Shown: positions 1 to 12,389 of the stretch, in pieces | Position numbering within the stretch: position 1 is the first letter of the stretch | Layout of the letters: every line of letters begins with the position of its first letter | DNA from: Diabrotica undecimpunctata | Lineage: Eukaryota; Arthropoda; Insecta; Coleoptera; Chrysomelidae | DNA length: 64,000 nucleotides | Assembly: GCF_040954645.1 (NCBI RefSeq) | Contig: NC_092803.1 | Coordinates: 82,746,263 to 82,810,262, forward strand | Reading direction: 5' to 3' | The notes under the pieces: generated by a model | The model's input: the letters and a program-made list of their open reading frames with translations, nothing else | Databases searched by the model: none | Told to the model about the DNA's origin: nothing | Translations under genes and position numbers: made by a program

Positions 1-1266
<1,266 letters not shown>

Positions 1267-1316
1267 GTTAAAAAAAACACTCTGTATTAACAGAAACATG
1301 GAAACATAATTTTAGT

Positions 1317-2390
1317 TTAAATCTTAGTTGTCTCTACCAATCCACCATCTAATTGGATACATTTTTTGTAGCGTTTATGAATATTTCTAATTACATTTCT
1401 TAGTTGTTGGGAAGTAATCTCTGCACATGCCTGTCGAATTCTTGCACAAAGTTCGTTTACGTCTCTTGCACGAGTTTGGTAAACTTTTTGTTTGATAACT
1501 CCCCAGAGAAAGAAGTCTAAAATTGTGAGATCTGGAGATCTGGGTGGCCAATCTATCAACGGACTACCCCGGTCTATCCAACGGTCCGGAAAATTTTCAT
1601 TTAGCCATTGCTTCACGGTTCCGGAAGAATAAACAGAACACCTATCTAACTGAATATACAAATTTAATCGTTAATTAATTGGGAGCTCATGAATAGCATC
1701 CCACAAGTCGGTGTTTAAAAATTCTAAAAAGTTCTGTGAGTTCAAGTTTTCTTTAAGAAAGAAAGGACCAATAACTCGCTCGTTTAGTATACCACACCAG
1801 ACATTGATTTTTTGAGAATACTGGCTTTTACAGTTTATTACCCAATGGGGATTATCTGCTATCCAATAGCGACAATTCTGTGATGATACTACTCCATTTG
1901 TAGTGAAAGTGGCTTCGTCGGTAAACAACACGTTTTTTAGAAAATTCATATTGTTTAAATATTCCCTTTGGGCCCATAAACAATATTCTGAACGTTTTGC
2001 TTCGTCGCCTTCGTGTAATGTGTGTAAGAATTTTAGTTTGACAGGTTTAATATTATTTACCTTAAGACATCGCCGAATACTCTCTCGAGGCACATTCAAA
2101 TATAAACTGGCATTCCTTAACCTGGCATTAGTGTTATTTATGAAATGATCTAAAATGATTTGATCATTTCCTCTTCTCCTTTGTAACGGGTTATTTTTTA
2201 AAATTAGTTTTGATACTGCACCATATTCATTAAATATTCTATTTATTTTGTTTACCGTACCGCAGCTAATATTAGGAGGATCCACATGTCTGTCATTAAA
2301 TATTGTACAAACTTCCCTGGCCCTTCTATTGTTATCTCCAAGAAGACGTAAAATTTCAATTTTTTCTCTCAAACTTAATCTTGCAGCCAT
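1317..2390 (-). pseudogene. Tc1/mariner-type transposase, one internal stop
   Basis: Cuts and pastes its own element through a DDE/D nuclease fold. The frame is open from an upstream ATG at 2507, but the likely start is the ATG at 2390 (MAARLSLREKIEIL), which begins the helix-turn-helix. First catalytic Asp is in VLFTDEATF; the second block is IQLDRCSVYSS, where the family has QQDGAPPHY, so the Asp is kept but the surroundings have drifted. The third is in SPDLTILDFFLWG. About 42 residues separate the last two Asp, one more than the DD41D lineage. A single TAA at 1673-1671 (ELPIN-stop-RLN) interrupts an otherwise continuous frame of about 356 codons. The C-terminal KVYQTRARDVNELCARI segment is typical of the family. 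Confidence 0.85.
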
Positions 2391-2663
2391 GACACAAGAT
2401 ATTATTAAAAGAATATGAAGTAAATATTGTTGCAGATAGTATGCATAAAATGCTAGCACTGAAATTTGTATGCCACAAATAATGTCAAACAGTAATATCG
2501 TTGTCATGGCAACTGAGATTTAAGTTGTAGCATGTAAAGTTAATAATAATGTAAGTGCATTACTTGCATTAAATTTTTATGCTATTTTAAACATTTTTTG
2601 TCTAGTAGTGGTTTATTATTAAAATTATTTAAAAAATAATTAGTTTTATGGTTATCTGTTGAT

Positions 2664-3008
2664 ACAGGGTGTTCTTTTTTGACTCGTAGCTTAGTGAGTT
2701 TTAAAATTTTAAGTTGTCATAACTTCGTTATTAATAAATATATTTTAATGAAATTTGTGTCATAGCTATTTGAAACCACTCTAAATCCAGTGGCGTAGAA
2801 ATTTTTTTTAATAAAAAAATCGCTAATACAACTTCTCCATTTTCGACGAAGAAAAAGTATCCTAGAATGCCTTGAAAATTTAACTAAATATTTTATATTT
2901 TGTCCCGCAATAGACCTTTTATTACATGACATTGAAAAAAAAAATTGGTTAAAATCGGTTAACAACTTCAAATTTTATAGAGGTGTTTCCAATCTAAATG
3001 GGTCACAC
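2664..3008. repeat. Right long terminal inverted repeat
   Basis: Inverted counterpart of 937-1266; shares the TTTTCGACGAAGAAAAAGTA block and the terminal TGGGTCACAC. Confidence 0.85.
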
Positions 3009-4585
3009 GGCATACCTGATAATTCACTATAATGTGTGTGCTGCGTCTATTTTTTTTCTTTTTACAAACCATTTAAGGGTATTTTTAAAAAATTTAGCAT
3101 AAGGGCTACTGGTGCCCTAAGGGTGTTACTTATGACGTTAACATGCAATGTTATTAGGTTATTTAAGTTAGGTTACAATTTTGTAAATTTTTACGATAAA
3201 GAACCTGCAAAAAACGGCATTACGATAGATCGTAAACAAAAAAAATTATCTTAGAGAAATTGCGGAAAATAAGGAAAATTCGATTTTTAGAAAAACGAAC
3301 CCGGTTTAACTCTAATGTTCTTTTTCTTTTTGCTTGTCTCATATGACATTTTCAGTACATAAAAAAGACAAACAGTATAAAATCCTGGTTAATTTTTTTA
3401 ATTCCGACTTTCTATTTAGAACTGCTAATTTTGATTGAATAAACCGGTACCTTTTATGTACTTTTAGTAGATAAAATCGCCTTTGTACACTTTTTGATAT
3501 CCGGTCGATGGATAACATTTTATGTTAAAAATAAATGATTATAATAGAACGTTTATATATTTGGTTTTAAACTTTGTTTTGATTGGAAATTATTTGAATG
3601 CAAGTCACTAATAAATAAAACTAGTGTTATCTGTTGTCATTTTAATCCTGAACTAATATATGTATAAAGTAACATAACCTTGAGTCCCGAGCTTGCAGGG
3701 TCAAATTTGACTATTTTTATGTTATAAATTAAAATAAATTTGTACAGTAACAGTGACTTTGTAGGATAAGACTTACGGCTCTTGGAACGATTACATATCT
3801 GCCTACTTTAGTTTTCATGCTTCAAAAGTCACACGAGTAGCTTTCTATTATAAAAAATAAAAAAAATAACTTGACTACCAAATTAAGTCCCAACATCTGA
3901 TGATTCTTTAAAAAAGCAAAAATGTTTTTCATAAATTTAACTAAAATAGTTTAAACATATTTTTATTATTATTAAGTATTATTTTTGTGTAGTAGGTACA
4001 CGAGGTTTTAAAAGTCAAAAAGATTTTCTTATTTTTCCAACAAAAAAATCGCTAGTCATACATTTCAACCATAAATTAATATACTCACCTTTTGGTAAAT
4101 ATATAGTTCATAAACACAGAATAAATATTATATTACACCGTTACTTAAATTATCTACTAAAATAATAAAAATATGGTATGGAGTTAGTTTCTGTTTAACT
4201 GTGAGTTACCTCGTATCGCTGCACTATCAGAAACTGGAGAAAATCCACTCGCCTTCGTATATATATACACCAGAATTACCTGATATTATAAATGATATAA
4301 ATATTATTGCTTTCAATGATATACTTTAAGATAAATACTTTTGATAACTTTGCATTAATTTTTTTTTATTCGAAACGGAAGTTTTGAAAGTATTTTAAAC
4401 TATTACCATATTTTCGAAAGAGGTGGTGCTGTTATACTAATTGGTAATTTTTGTTTTTATATACAAACTGCGACAAATTGGAGTGCGAAAACTATAAAGG
4501 TATAGCACATTAGAAGTGGTCTTTAAAATACTTGCAAAAACTATTAAAATAAGATTAATTAAACATATAAACAAAATTATCGGAG
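3009..4585. other. No gene recognised
   Basis: AT-rich sequence with no convincing coding segment on either strand. The longest open frame (3036-3254, 72 codons) has low-complexity composition and no recognisable motif. A short TATATATACACC patch lies near 4258. Confidence 0.5.
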
Positions 4586-4589
4586 AATA

Positions 4590-5012
4590 CCAGAGATCAA
4601 AACTGTACTAGTTAAGTCTTACATCTCACTGAATACGTAGAACAGAGATACCAAGACAAACTAATTACAGGTGTGGCGTTCGTAGACCTAACCGCAGCGT
4701 CTGACACTGTCAATCATAGACTAATCCTTGAAAAGGTCAGACCAATAACAAGAGATAAAAAAATTTACAAGCGTCATAAAATCATTGCTTGAAAACAGGA
4801 GATTCTTTATCTCTTTTAAGATTAAGAGAAGCAGCTGATAGAACCAGAAGAATGGCCTAGCACAGGGTGACGTACTATCAGCCATGCTGTGTAACGTTTA
4901 TATTAACGACCAATCAATCATTTAAGCTGCCGAGTACTTCCTGTATGCTGATAAACTTGCTTTGGTTGTACAGGACAGAACTTTCGAAGGGGTCGAAACC
5001 AGCCGTGAGGAA
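4590..5012 (+). pseudogene. Jockey-like LINE reverse transcriptase relic
   Basis: Frameshifted fragments on the plus strand read as a LINE RT core. 'GVAFVDLTAASDTVNHRLIL' (near 4675-4735) is the FVDLTAAYDTVNH box. It is followed by 'LAQG(D)VLSA' and 'LYADKLALVVQDRTFEGVE', the equivalent of the YADD active-site box with the second Asp changed to Lys. Several stops and frameshifts; not functional. It abuts a minus-strand RTE 3' end. Confidence 0.7.
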
Positions 5013-5480
5013 GCACTTTCTTCTTCTTTGTGTACCGTGTCCTTTCAGAACGTTGGTTACCATCATAGTTACTGCTTTCTGTATACTACCACCCTAAATA
5101 CCATGGTTATATCAATACCATACCAATCTTGCAAGTTCTTCAACCAAGAAGTCTTTCTTTTTCCTGAACTGTGTTTGCCTGCTATTTTCCCCTACATATT
5201 ATTTTGTAGCAATCTACATTTGAGACCTCTCATTACATATCCGAAGTACTCTAGCTCTTTCCTCCTGATGCTTTTTATAATCTTAATATACTTGCTGAGA
5301 CTTTATAATATTGTGGAGTTCCGAATTTTCTTCACCCAAGAAGCGTCTAAAATTCTTTAATAGCACCACATTTCGAAAGCCTCAAGGCGATTTAGATCAC
5401 TTTTATTCACAAACCTTAAATCCAAGACTCGATACCATTAAGTAGGTTCGAGAACACGTAGCAACGTAGCAGGCTCTGGC
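5013..5480 (-). pseudogene. RTE-like LINE 3'-end relic
   Basis: The minus strand encodes, with stops, LEAFEMWCY, ILDASWVKKIRN, KELEYFGYVMRG and GKRKTSWLKNLQDWYGI. This is the conserved C-terminal region of the same LINE family found at 6,991-10,290. The 3' end carries GAAGAA repeats (CTTCTTCTT on the plus strand near 5017), as in the other copies. Confidence 0.75.
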
Positions 5481-5714
5481 CTGCTCAATTCTGGATCTGA
5501 TTTCCCCTCATACCGTTCGAGTATATCAGAAGAAACTAAGAGCTTAAAGATACAAAGATTACAGTAAAGAAAATGTTAAAGGAGGCAAGGAAACATTAAA
5601 GGAGGCTGGAGCTTGCGACAGACTGCTAGAAAATACAAAATTGCTTGTGGAATACAAAATAATAAATATATAAATATATAATATATAATGGTCAAAATAA
5701 CAGTTAAGGCCTGA
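5481..5714. other. No feature recognised
   Basis: Between two TE relics; contains short duplicated 'gttaaaggaggc' and 'aatatataa' words but no coding or structural feature that can be assigned. Confidence 0.4.
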
Positions 5715-6053
5715 ATGTCGCTGCTTTTCGAAAGAGCGTACCAGGCAATGTTTGGATCTATTTTTAACGAAACAGCATAACAGTAGTATAGTTAATAAAA
5801 TGGATGCTAACAGTAAGCGCTCTCGAGCTGTAGTTTTGAAAGAGACAATAACGGGTTACTTTAAACATTTACGTCAGTCACTGCAAGATATCTCAGTAAA
5901 TACCATTTTTAATTATGACGAAACAAACTTACAGGATGACTCTGGAAATAAAAAAAAATGTTATTTAGGCCTTGTACCTAATATGTACTCTAAACGAGCT
6001 CGGAATTTTAGAAAAAGAGCCTATAAGTCAGAAAGAAACGATGTGGGTTGAGT
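5715..6053 (+). pseudogene. pogo/psq-type DDE_1 transposase fragment
   Basis: Encodes VPGNVWIYFLTKQHNSS, KRSRAVVLKETITGYFKHL and IFNYDETNLQDDSGNKKK. This corresponds to the end of the HTH region and the first catalytic Asp (NYDET) of the DDE_1 family that carries psq-type HTH domains in insects. The match stops after about 110 residues, so the second and third catalytic residues are missing. Family assignment comes from the motif pattern alone. Confidence 0.65.
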
Positions 6054-6339
6054 GGACCGAAAATAACCGAAAAGTAAATCGATGTTGCAGTGTAGCATTG
6101 AATTAGACGGATCCGATCCGTAATGCCAATTATAAGTCTCTGTCACCTAATACCTTGGACAACCTTCTATAAGAGGCTCTGGTCTGCTCAATTCTGTATC
6201 TGATTTCAACGTGACTCTGCGTTATAGTTAAACTGACATCCAAGGTAAATAATTTAATTAACTTGCTTAAGTACCATTTACATATATAGACGGTCTTATA
6301 TTCTGTTGTTTACTTATTACGGGTATTTTGGTTTTCCGT

Positions 6340-6960
6340 ATGTTCAGATCCAGACCTGCTTTCTAACAGCTCTCAATGACACTGTCAAGTAATGTTTGTA
6401 GATCTTCTTAAGTAGATATTAGGAGTACTGTGTCGTCCGCATATCGCAAATTAATGACGAATCCCCATTCATAATTATTCCTTCTTGTTTTTCAGAAAGT
6501 ACATGTTCTAAAAATTCTTCCGGAGTAAATGTTAAAAATAGGGGCGACAAGAGGTGTCCCTGCCGTACTCCTATTTTAATATTAAGAACCTGTGATTCCA
6601 AACCGTCTACTAAAACTGATGTTGTTTGATTCTAATACAAATTTGCAGTTATGCAATTAACGTCTCTGTTATCCAAGCCAATGTCTCTTAATATAGAGTG
6701 CTTAACACGATCAAATGCCTTTTGGAAGTCAACAAAACAATAGTACATGTCTACAGATATATCTAGATATCTTTCAGTAAGTACTTTCATCCCAAACAAT
6801 GACTCTAGATACGGCCATGTATTGAATTTTGAAAATTTTTTAATAAATGGCTTAACAAACTGATAGTTTCATAATCAACACATATTTTTGCGGTCGTCTG
6901 CTTAGGTAGAGCTATAAGTAATGAACTGGACCAATCATTAGGTAGGTGTCCGCTAGTATA
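6340..6960 (-). pseudogene. LINE reverse transcriptase relic
   Basis: Minus-strand fragments: an AFDRVKHSILRDIGLDNRDV block (after 'CFVDFQ'), then VLNIKIGVRQGHLLSPLF, the RQG-LSP box of LINE reverse transcriptases, then ICDMRTTQYS, a decayed RYADDTV box. At least one internal stop (LY-stop-NQTTSVL) and truncated at both ends. It lies just downstream of the better-preserved RTE LINE on the same strand but is a separate, older copy. Confidence 0.75.
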
Positions 6961-7005
6961 AATCGTAAAAACCTTTTTTAGTTATTGCCTGTAAATTCTT
7001 CTTCT

Positions 7006-8703
7006 TCAAGTGCCCTGTCCGTTGCGAACGTTGGCTATCAACATGGCAATTCTGATCTTGTTTGCGGCGCTTCTGAATAGTTCGACCGATGTGAGCCCGA
7101 ACCACTTCCGCAGATTTTGGACCCACGAGTGTCTTCTCCTGCCTGGCCCTCGCTTACTGTCTACTTTCAATTGCAGTAGAGGGTACTTATCGTGTCTTAA
7201 TATGTGGCCTAGATATTCAAGCTTTCTTTGTTTGATTGTGCTCACGATTTCTTTCTCCTTTTCGATTTGGAGTACCTCTATGTTGGTGACATGTTCGGTC
7301 CCGGATATACGAAGAATGCGTCGGTACACCCACATTTCGAATGCTTCTAGTTTTCTCGTGAGCATCTTTGTCAGCGTCCAGGCCTCCATACCATATAGTA
7401 AGATCGGAAAAATGTAGCATTTAACTAGACGTAGTTTTAGGGGAAGAGACAAACCCTTGCTTATGAGGAGCTTTTTTATATTGTTAAATGCTGCTCTAGC
7501 TCGTTCTATTCTCGCCTTAATTTTTGTGACCTGTTCCCATTTTGCATTTACGTTGGTGCCAAGGTACACATAAGATTATACATGGTCGATTAGTATGTTA
7601 CTTATCCGTAATTGTCGAGCAGGTTGTTGCTTTTTGCTTATCACCATCCACTTTGCCTTCTTGAAGTTGAGGCTCAGGCCGTATTCCTCACTAACTGAAT
7701 AAACTCTCTCTATTATCTGTTGTAATTCGTCTATGGTACTGGCAAGGATCACCGTGTCGTCGGCATATCTTATATTGTTCGTTAACTCGCCGTTTATTTT
7801 TATGCCCACATTTGCATTTTCCATACATTTGTTAAATATTTCCTCGGAATAAATATTGAATAGGAGTGGGGATAAGATACACCCCTGACGGACACCTCTT
7901 TTGATCTGCACCCTTCCAGTGAGTTCGTTGCCAATTTTTGCTCTTGCTGTTTGACCCCAGTATAGGTTTGCCACAATTCGAATGTTCTTGTCGTAATTAC
8001 CTGTCTTTCGCAGAATATCCATCAATTGTTCATGATTGACGTTGTCAAATTCTTTTATAAAATCCACAAAGCACAAATATACGTCCTTATCAACGTCTCT
8101 AAACCGCTGTATAAGCACCTGGAGAGAGAAAACTGCTTCTCTAGTTCCAAGTGCTTTCAGAGAACCAAACTGCGATATATCGATATTTGACTCACATTTA
8201 TCATATATTCTTCTATGAATGATCTTAGTGAACGCTTTAGTGACATGATTGATCAAGCTTATAAGCCGGTAGTCATCACAGATCTAGGCATTTGGTTTCT
8301 TAGGGATTGTAATAAATGTTGACTGTAGCCAGTTCTCCGGGATTTTACCGCTATTATATATGTTGTTAAAAAGTACAACTAGATTATCAAGGAACTGTTT
8401 GTCTGATTTACATAGGATCTTTAATATTTCGCAGGGTACATTGTCCGGACCTGTTGACTTATTGTTTTTTAGTGCTGCAATGGCATTTTTTATCTCCGAT
8501 TTAAGGATTGAAGGACCTGTTTCTCCTTCTCCATATAGGTGATCATCAGTCCTGTCAGATGCAAATAATTTTTCTATGTATGATTTCCATATTTCTAAGA
8601 TCGTTGATGGCTCCGCGATAAGATTTTCATCGCTATCTTTTATGCTGTTGGGTGACTTATTGAATTTCCTCTTGTTTGTCATTGATTTTATTTTTTTGTG
8701 CAT
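7006..8703 (-). pseudogene. LINE reverse transcriptase domain, two in-frame stops
   Basis: One continuous frame apart from two nonsense codons (at about 8286-8284 and 7578-7576). It would have copied LINE RNA at the target site. Motifs in order: KNNKSTGPDNVPCEILKIL; TFITIPKKPNA-stop-ICDDYRLISL; CFVDFIKEFDNVNHEQL; RGVRQGCILSPLLFNIY; NIRYADDTVILAS (the active-site YADD is intact); YVYLGTNVN; YGMEAWTLTK; LEYLGHILRHDKY; and GRRRHSWVQNLRKWFGL near the C-terminus. Both stops would truncate the product. Confidence 0.9.
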
Positions 8704-8894
8704 ATTGTAACTGTGGTATTTCCGTTCGTATTGTTCTATTTCCCTGCATTCGCTGGAAAACCATTTTTCTTTGGCTTCTCGAATTTTCGTTCTTATGATT
8801 TTGTGGATCTGCTGGTATTTTTCTCCATTTTTATTCTTGAATTAACGTCTTTCATCCATCATATTCATTATCTCAGCAGACATCCATTTTTCTT

Positions 8895-10010
8895 CTACTG
8901 TCTGTCATGCTTTAATAGAGTCGCGCATGTTGTTTGGATTGCTTTCCTCGATTTATCCCATCTCTCTATTATGTCCGACGTGTTCTCGTTAATGTCGTTT
9001 ATTTTCTTACCAAGTTGTTCTCGTACTTTTATTTCGGTTTCTGGGTTAGAGAGTTTCTTAATATCAATTGTGTTTAAATTATATCTTTTCTCGAGCCGTT
9101 TTACTCTCATGACCATTCTGCATACCATGAGATTGTGATCCGTAGGAACATCGGCACCAGGGTACATTTTTGATGATTTTATCATGTTTTTATATCTTGT
9201 TGGTACTGCTATATAATCTATCTGATTCCTTATGATGTTGTCAGGTGAGTCAGCGGGGGATTTCCATGTGTAAAGTCGACGTTTGGGGAGCTTGAAGAGT
9301 GTATTACTTAACAGCAGGTTATATTCCTGGCAGAAGCATATAAGTCGATCACCTCCATCGTTTCTCTCCCCTAAGCCGAAGTTTCTCACGATCTCATTCA
9401 CCTTGCCTCTGCCAACCTTTGAATTGAAATCTTCCATCACTATTGTTACTTCATGTTTTTTTGTCATTTTCATCAGGCTTTCCAGTTGTTCGTAGAATTC
9501 TTCGCTGGTTGCCTCATCTTTATCTGACGTTGGCGCGTATACCTGTAATATGTTAATATCCACCGGTGTTGCTCGAATTTGTAAAAGCATTATTCTATCT
9601 GAATGGAGAGTGAAACATTTTACTGCCGAATTAATATGTGGAGCAACTAATAATGCGGTGCCGTTTCTGTGATGTGTTGTGTTGTTTCCAGCATATTAAA
9701 CTTTATATCCAAGTATATCGCATTGTCCAGAGTTCTGCCAGCGTGTTTCACTAATTCTCAATATATCAATTTTTAATCTGTTCATCTCGTTTACAATGTT
9801 ATGAGTTTTGCCGCTCTCGTACATACTTCGTACATTCCAAGTTCCAATCCTTAGGTGTTGCGGACTTGCTTCCTTTTTTAGGCTGTAGGGATTTCGCTGG
9901 CTGACGACCTGGGAGGCCCTACTATTTGGTTGTGTGCATCCTTCCCTGCCGGGTCTTGGGATCCGATCACCATGATCAGTAATGTTTTTGTTATCGTAGT
10001 GTATTGCCAT
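8895..10010 (-). pseudogene. LINE apurinic-type endonuclease domain
   Basis: Nicks target DNA for target-primed reverse transcription. The frame starts MAIHYDNKNITDHG (10,010), then LRIGTWNVRSMYESGKT, ILRISETRW, a TAA at 9698-9696 (YKV-stop-YAGN, expected Tyr), then LQVYAPTSDKDEA, VTIVMEDFNSKVGRG, LYTWKSPADSPDN and GADVPTDHNLMV. The VMEDFN box has Glu where the family has Gly, beside the metal-binding Asp. The frame is lost near 8895, before the RT domain, by a frameshift. Confidence 0.88.
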
Positions 10011-10310
10011 GATAACTATTCTAGGAAATTCTTATGGGGTGGTTTTCCGTTGCCTTTCCCATCGCAGTACCACAACTTTTAAACTGCTCCAGTCATGCTT
10101 GTAGTAGTCCAGTTTCAAGCAGATCCAGGATCATTTCCTCTGCGCCTTGAGCTGGTACTGATGATCGCTGCTGCGTTCACTTCGATCAGGGAATCACTCG
10201 GTAATCACTCGGTGAAATTTTCGCCATATCTGGCTACCCTCACTTAGTTTAGCCTGCAGACCAATGCAGTTGCCCGGGGTGTGTCACGTGGAGCTATAAG
10301 TGAGAGTTAG

Positions 10311-10500
10311 GTGTCTTATGAGGACCAGTTATCTAGAACCATCTCCCGTCTGATGGCCCAAAGACCTCTGACTGATATCGTAAAACATTTTGAGATAGGA
10401 CGTCTGAGGTGGATAGAGCATATAATGCGGATGGACGACAATATTTTATACTTGTCACAGGGGCGTACTAGAAAATTTTTATACTTGTATATTAGATAAT
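10311..10500 (+). pseudogene. Short LINE C-terminal fragment
   Basis: Encodes YEDQLSRTISRLMAQ and DIVKHFEIGRLRWIEHIM-RMDD. The 'RLRW-EH-MRMDD' pattern is the conserved 'LRWAGHVMRM' motif downstream of LINE RT domains. Too short to assign a clade. Confidence 0.5.
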
Positions 10501-11175
10501 TTTTTAAGGAATTTTCTACATGCTACAATATGGACTCTGCAGTAGAGTACAAAGAACCCAAAAACGCCTCTAAAAATTATTTTAGGATCGGAGATAGTCA
10601 AACCACTGATAACTTGAAAAATTTTGTCATGATGCCAGAGTTGACAAAATTCTAAAGATAGTTAAGAAAATAAAAGGTCACAATGGTTGTCCATCTACTT
10701 TGAGGTGCTGAACATATGCATTGAATTACCGCAGAAATCAATATAAGTCTAGGATGGCTCAAGAGAAATTTAAAATATACGACTTTGAGATTGAACATCA
10801 AAGGAGTGCTCAGCATCACAATACCAATACTCTTAGAGCTTGTCCGGAAGACTGCAGACACTCTAACAACGCAAAAGCAAGAGAACTAGCAGTTATAGCA
10901 AATTAAATAAGGGCTAAGATTGGACCAGAATATTATTGGAACCCTCCTATTTTTCAATTTAAATAACTTGCGAATAAAGAGATTGGATTATTTTTATTTA
11001 CTATGGAGGAAGAAAAATGGTCAATCCACATTAAGTAAGATTTTCGACAAGAGCGAAATAGTTAAAAATTATAGTTAGTTAGAAATAGTTAAAAGTTAAT
11101 AGACACAAGATGACTCGCTAGAAATAGTTAATGGCATCTTATACCGTATGTGAGAAAGCTATGATGTGAACTAAA
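10501..11175. other. No gene assigned
   Basis: Contains an open plus-strand frame (10,721-10,906, 61 codons, Lys/Asn/Arg-rich) with no recognisable motif, and a patch near 11,055-11,135 where 'gaaatagttaa' recurs four times. Probably old TE debris. Confidence 0.4.
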
Positions 11176-11179
11176 GTCA

Positions 11180-11890
11180 AGCTCAATTTATCCTCCCAAA
11201 GAAAAGAGTAGAAAAGCTGCTACTGGAAGGTCACGATGGTATCTCTTGAGGAAAAAAAACAATATGTCAGCGAAACAGCGAAAATAAGAAGTCGCTTATA
11301 TTGGGTCAAGATTTGATCTTGAGCATTGGTGCCTTGAATACACAGAATATACGGCTGGTAAGGGATATAACACGCGGGACCAATGCTAAATAGGTACAGT
11401 ATCCGATAACCATACTCAATATCTTCGAAGTGTCGTTAATTGGCATCAAGATAATTGGAACGACTACATAATATGTTTATTACTTTTGGCATACCGAATT
11501 TTCAACCACAAATCAATGGGAGAAACATCAGCAAAATATTTTTAGTAGAAAATTTCGATTTTTTGTAGATTTATTATTTGGAACGCCTGAACACCGAAAA
11601 TTTAAGAATAGAAAGCGACCGGATAAAAGCGCGTTTTGACATGCCAGTCAACTGCAATGAACTAGAAATAAATATGTCTGAATCTATGGAAGTCATGGAA
11701 AAGAACATGTGTGTTGTCTTAGACGACCAAGATAAAAAATGAAGATTGTATATTTACATCTATTGGACCCGTACTGAGGTGACAGGGGACTTGGAAACTA
11801 GTCTAAAGGAAAGGGCAATGTAGCGACAGTTCTGAAATCAACTAAATTCACCCTGATATCACACTGCATAGTTGACGTGCAATTACCGAT
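11180..11890 (+). pseudogene. Gypsy (Ty3) integrase relic lacking the catalytic core
   Basis: Frameshifted plus-strand segments read RLYWV..., DLEHWCLEYTEYTAGKG (the end of the HHCC zinc domain), then almost at once VVNWHQDNWNDYI, LLLLAYRIFNHKSMGET and ENLRIESDRIKARFDM (C-terminal part, LAYR box). The DDE core that should sit between the zinc domain and 'NWHQDNWNDYI' is absent, so this is an internally deleted copy. A second copy of the last 320 bp, about 85% similar by eye, is at 31,432-31,745. Confidence 0.7.
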
Positions 11891-11970
11891 TTATTCTTCG
11901 CTTAACTAACGCTCCTTTTTTAGGCTGCTAAGATAAACAAAATATACTATAAATATAAACATAAATATTA

Positions 11971-12140
11971 CTTGTTAAACTGTTTGTTGGGCTGTTAGGC
12001 CGTTGTCTTCTGACGCCAAAGTTCTCAGCTTACAAGCGAAACAGTAACATCTTCAGATGCCAACCTCTAGTTTTGGCGAAACGTCGAGAACTTATCTCAG
12101 AAGACAACGGCCTAACAGCCCGAACAAACAGTTTAACAAG
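11971..12140. repeat. Inverted-repeat module with GAAAC hairpins
   Basis: Arms of about 43 bp (11971-12013 and 12097-12140) are nearly perfect inverted copies containing GTTGTCTTCTGA / TCAGAAGACAAC. The interior has GCCAA...TTGGC followed by GAAACGTC, and GCTTACAAGC followed by GAAAC. Non-coding. See the finding on hairpin-GAAAC modules. Confidence 0.75.
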
Positions 12141-12199
12141 TGGCAGTGAAAGCGTAACTTATTTTATCATAAATATTACTTGCAATAAAAAATAAAAAG

Positions 12200-12325
12200 A
12201 TTGTTATACTACGATACATATAATTCTTGTTTATCTAAATAGTATCTATGTAAATAATAATAGTTTCTAGTCATGCAAACTGAACTGTAGACCATGAATT
12301 GCTATAATTGTGATTTTTTCTTTTT
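12200..12325. repeat. Dispersed repeat, also at 32,970-33,055
   Basis: Shares CTATGTAAATAATAAT, an AAACTGAA/AAACAGAA block and TTGCTATAATT in the same order with 32,970-33,055. At both places a LINE RT relic follows on the plus strand, so this is probably part of the same LINE family. Confidence 0.5.
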
Positions 12326-12389
12326 AGATACACTTTAGTTTATCTAATTAAGTCTTGGAAGTCTCGAAAAAGGAAAAAAAAAACAAGAT

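Larger units (their letters stand above)
6991..10290 (-). mobile_element. RTE-like LINE, near full length, decayed
   Basis: A minus-strand non-LTR retrotransposon with a 5' non-coding leader (about 10,290 to 10,011), an AP-type endonuclease, a reverse transcriptase and a short 3' end terminating in GAAGAAGAA (plus-strand TTCTTCTTC near 6998). The 3'-terminal coding sequence (IANVRNGQGT-stop) joins the tail almost directly, as in other copies here. The leader contains a short internal duplication (ACCGAGTGATTACCGAGTGATT). Four or more inactivating changes in about 3 kb show it is an old copy. Clade by protein resemblance: RTE-like, of the type often annotated 'craniofacial development protein 2-like'. 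Confidence 0.85.

Noticed and set aside
7010..9495. Plus-strand frames of 60-146 codons opposite the RTE LINE
   Set aside because: Shadows of the minus-strand LINE coding sequence.
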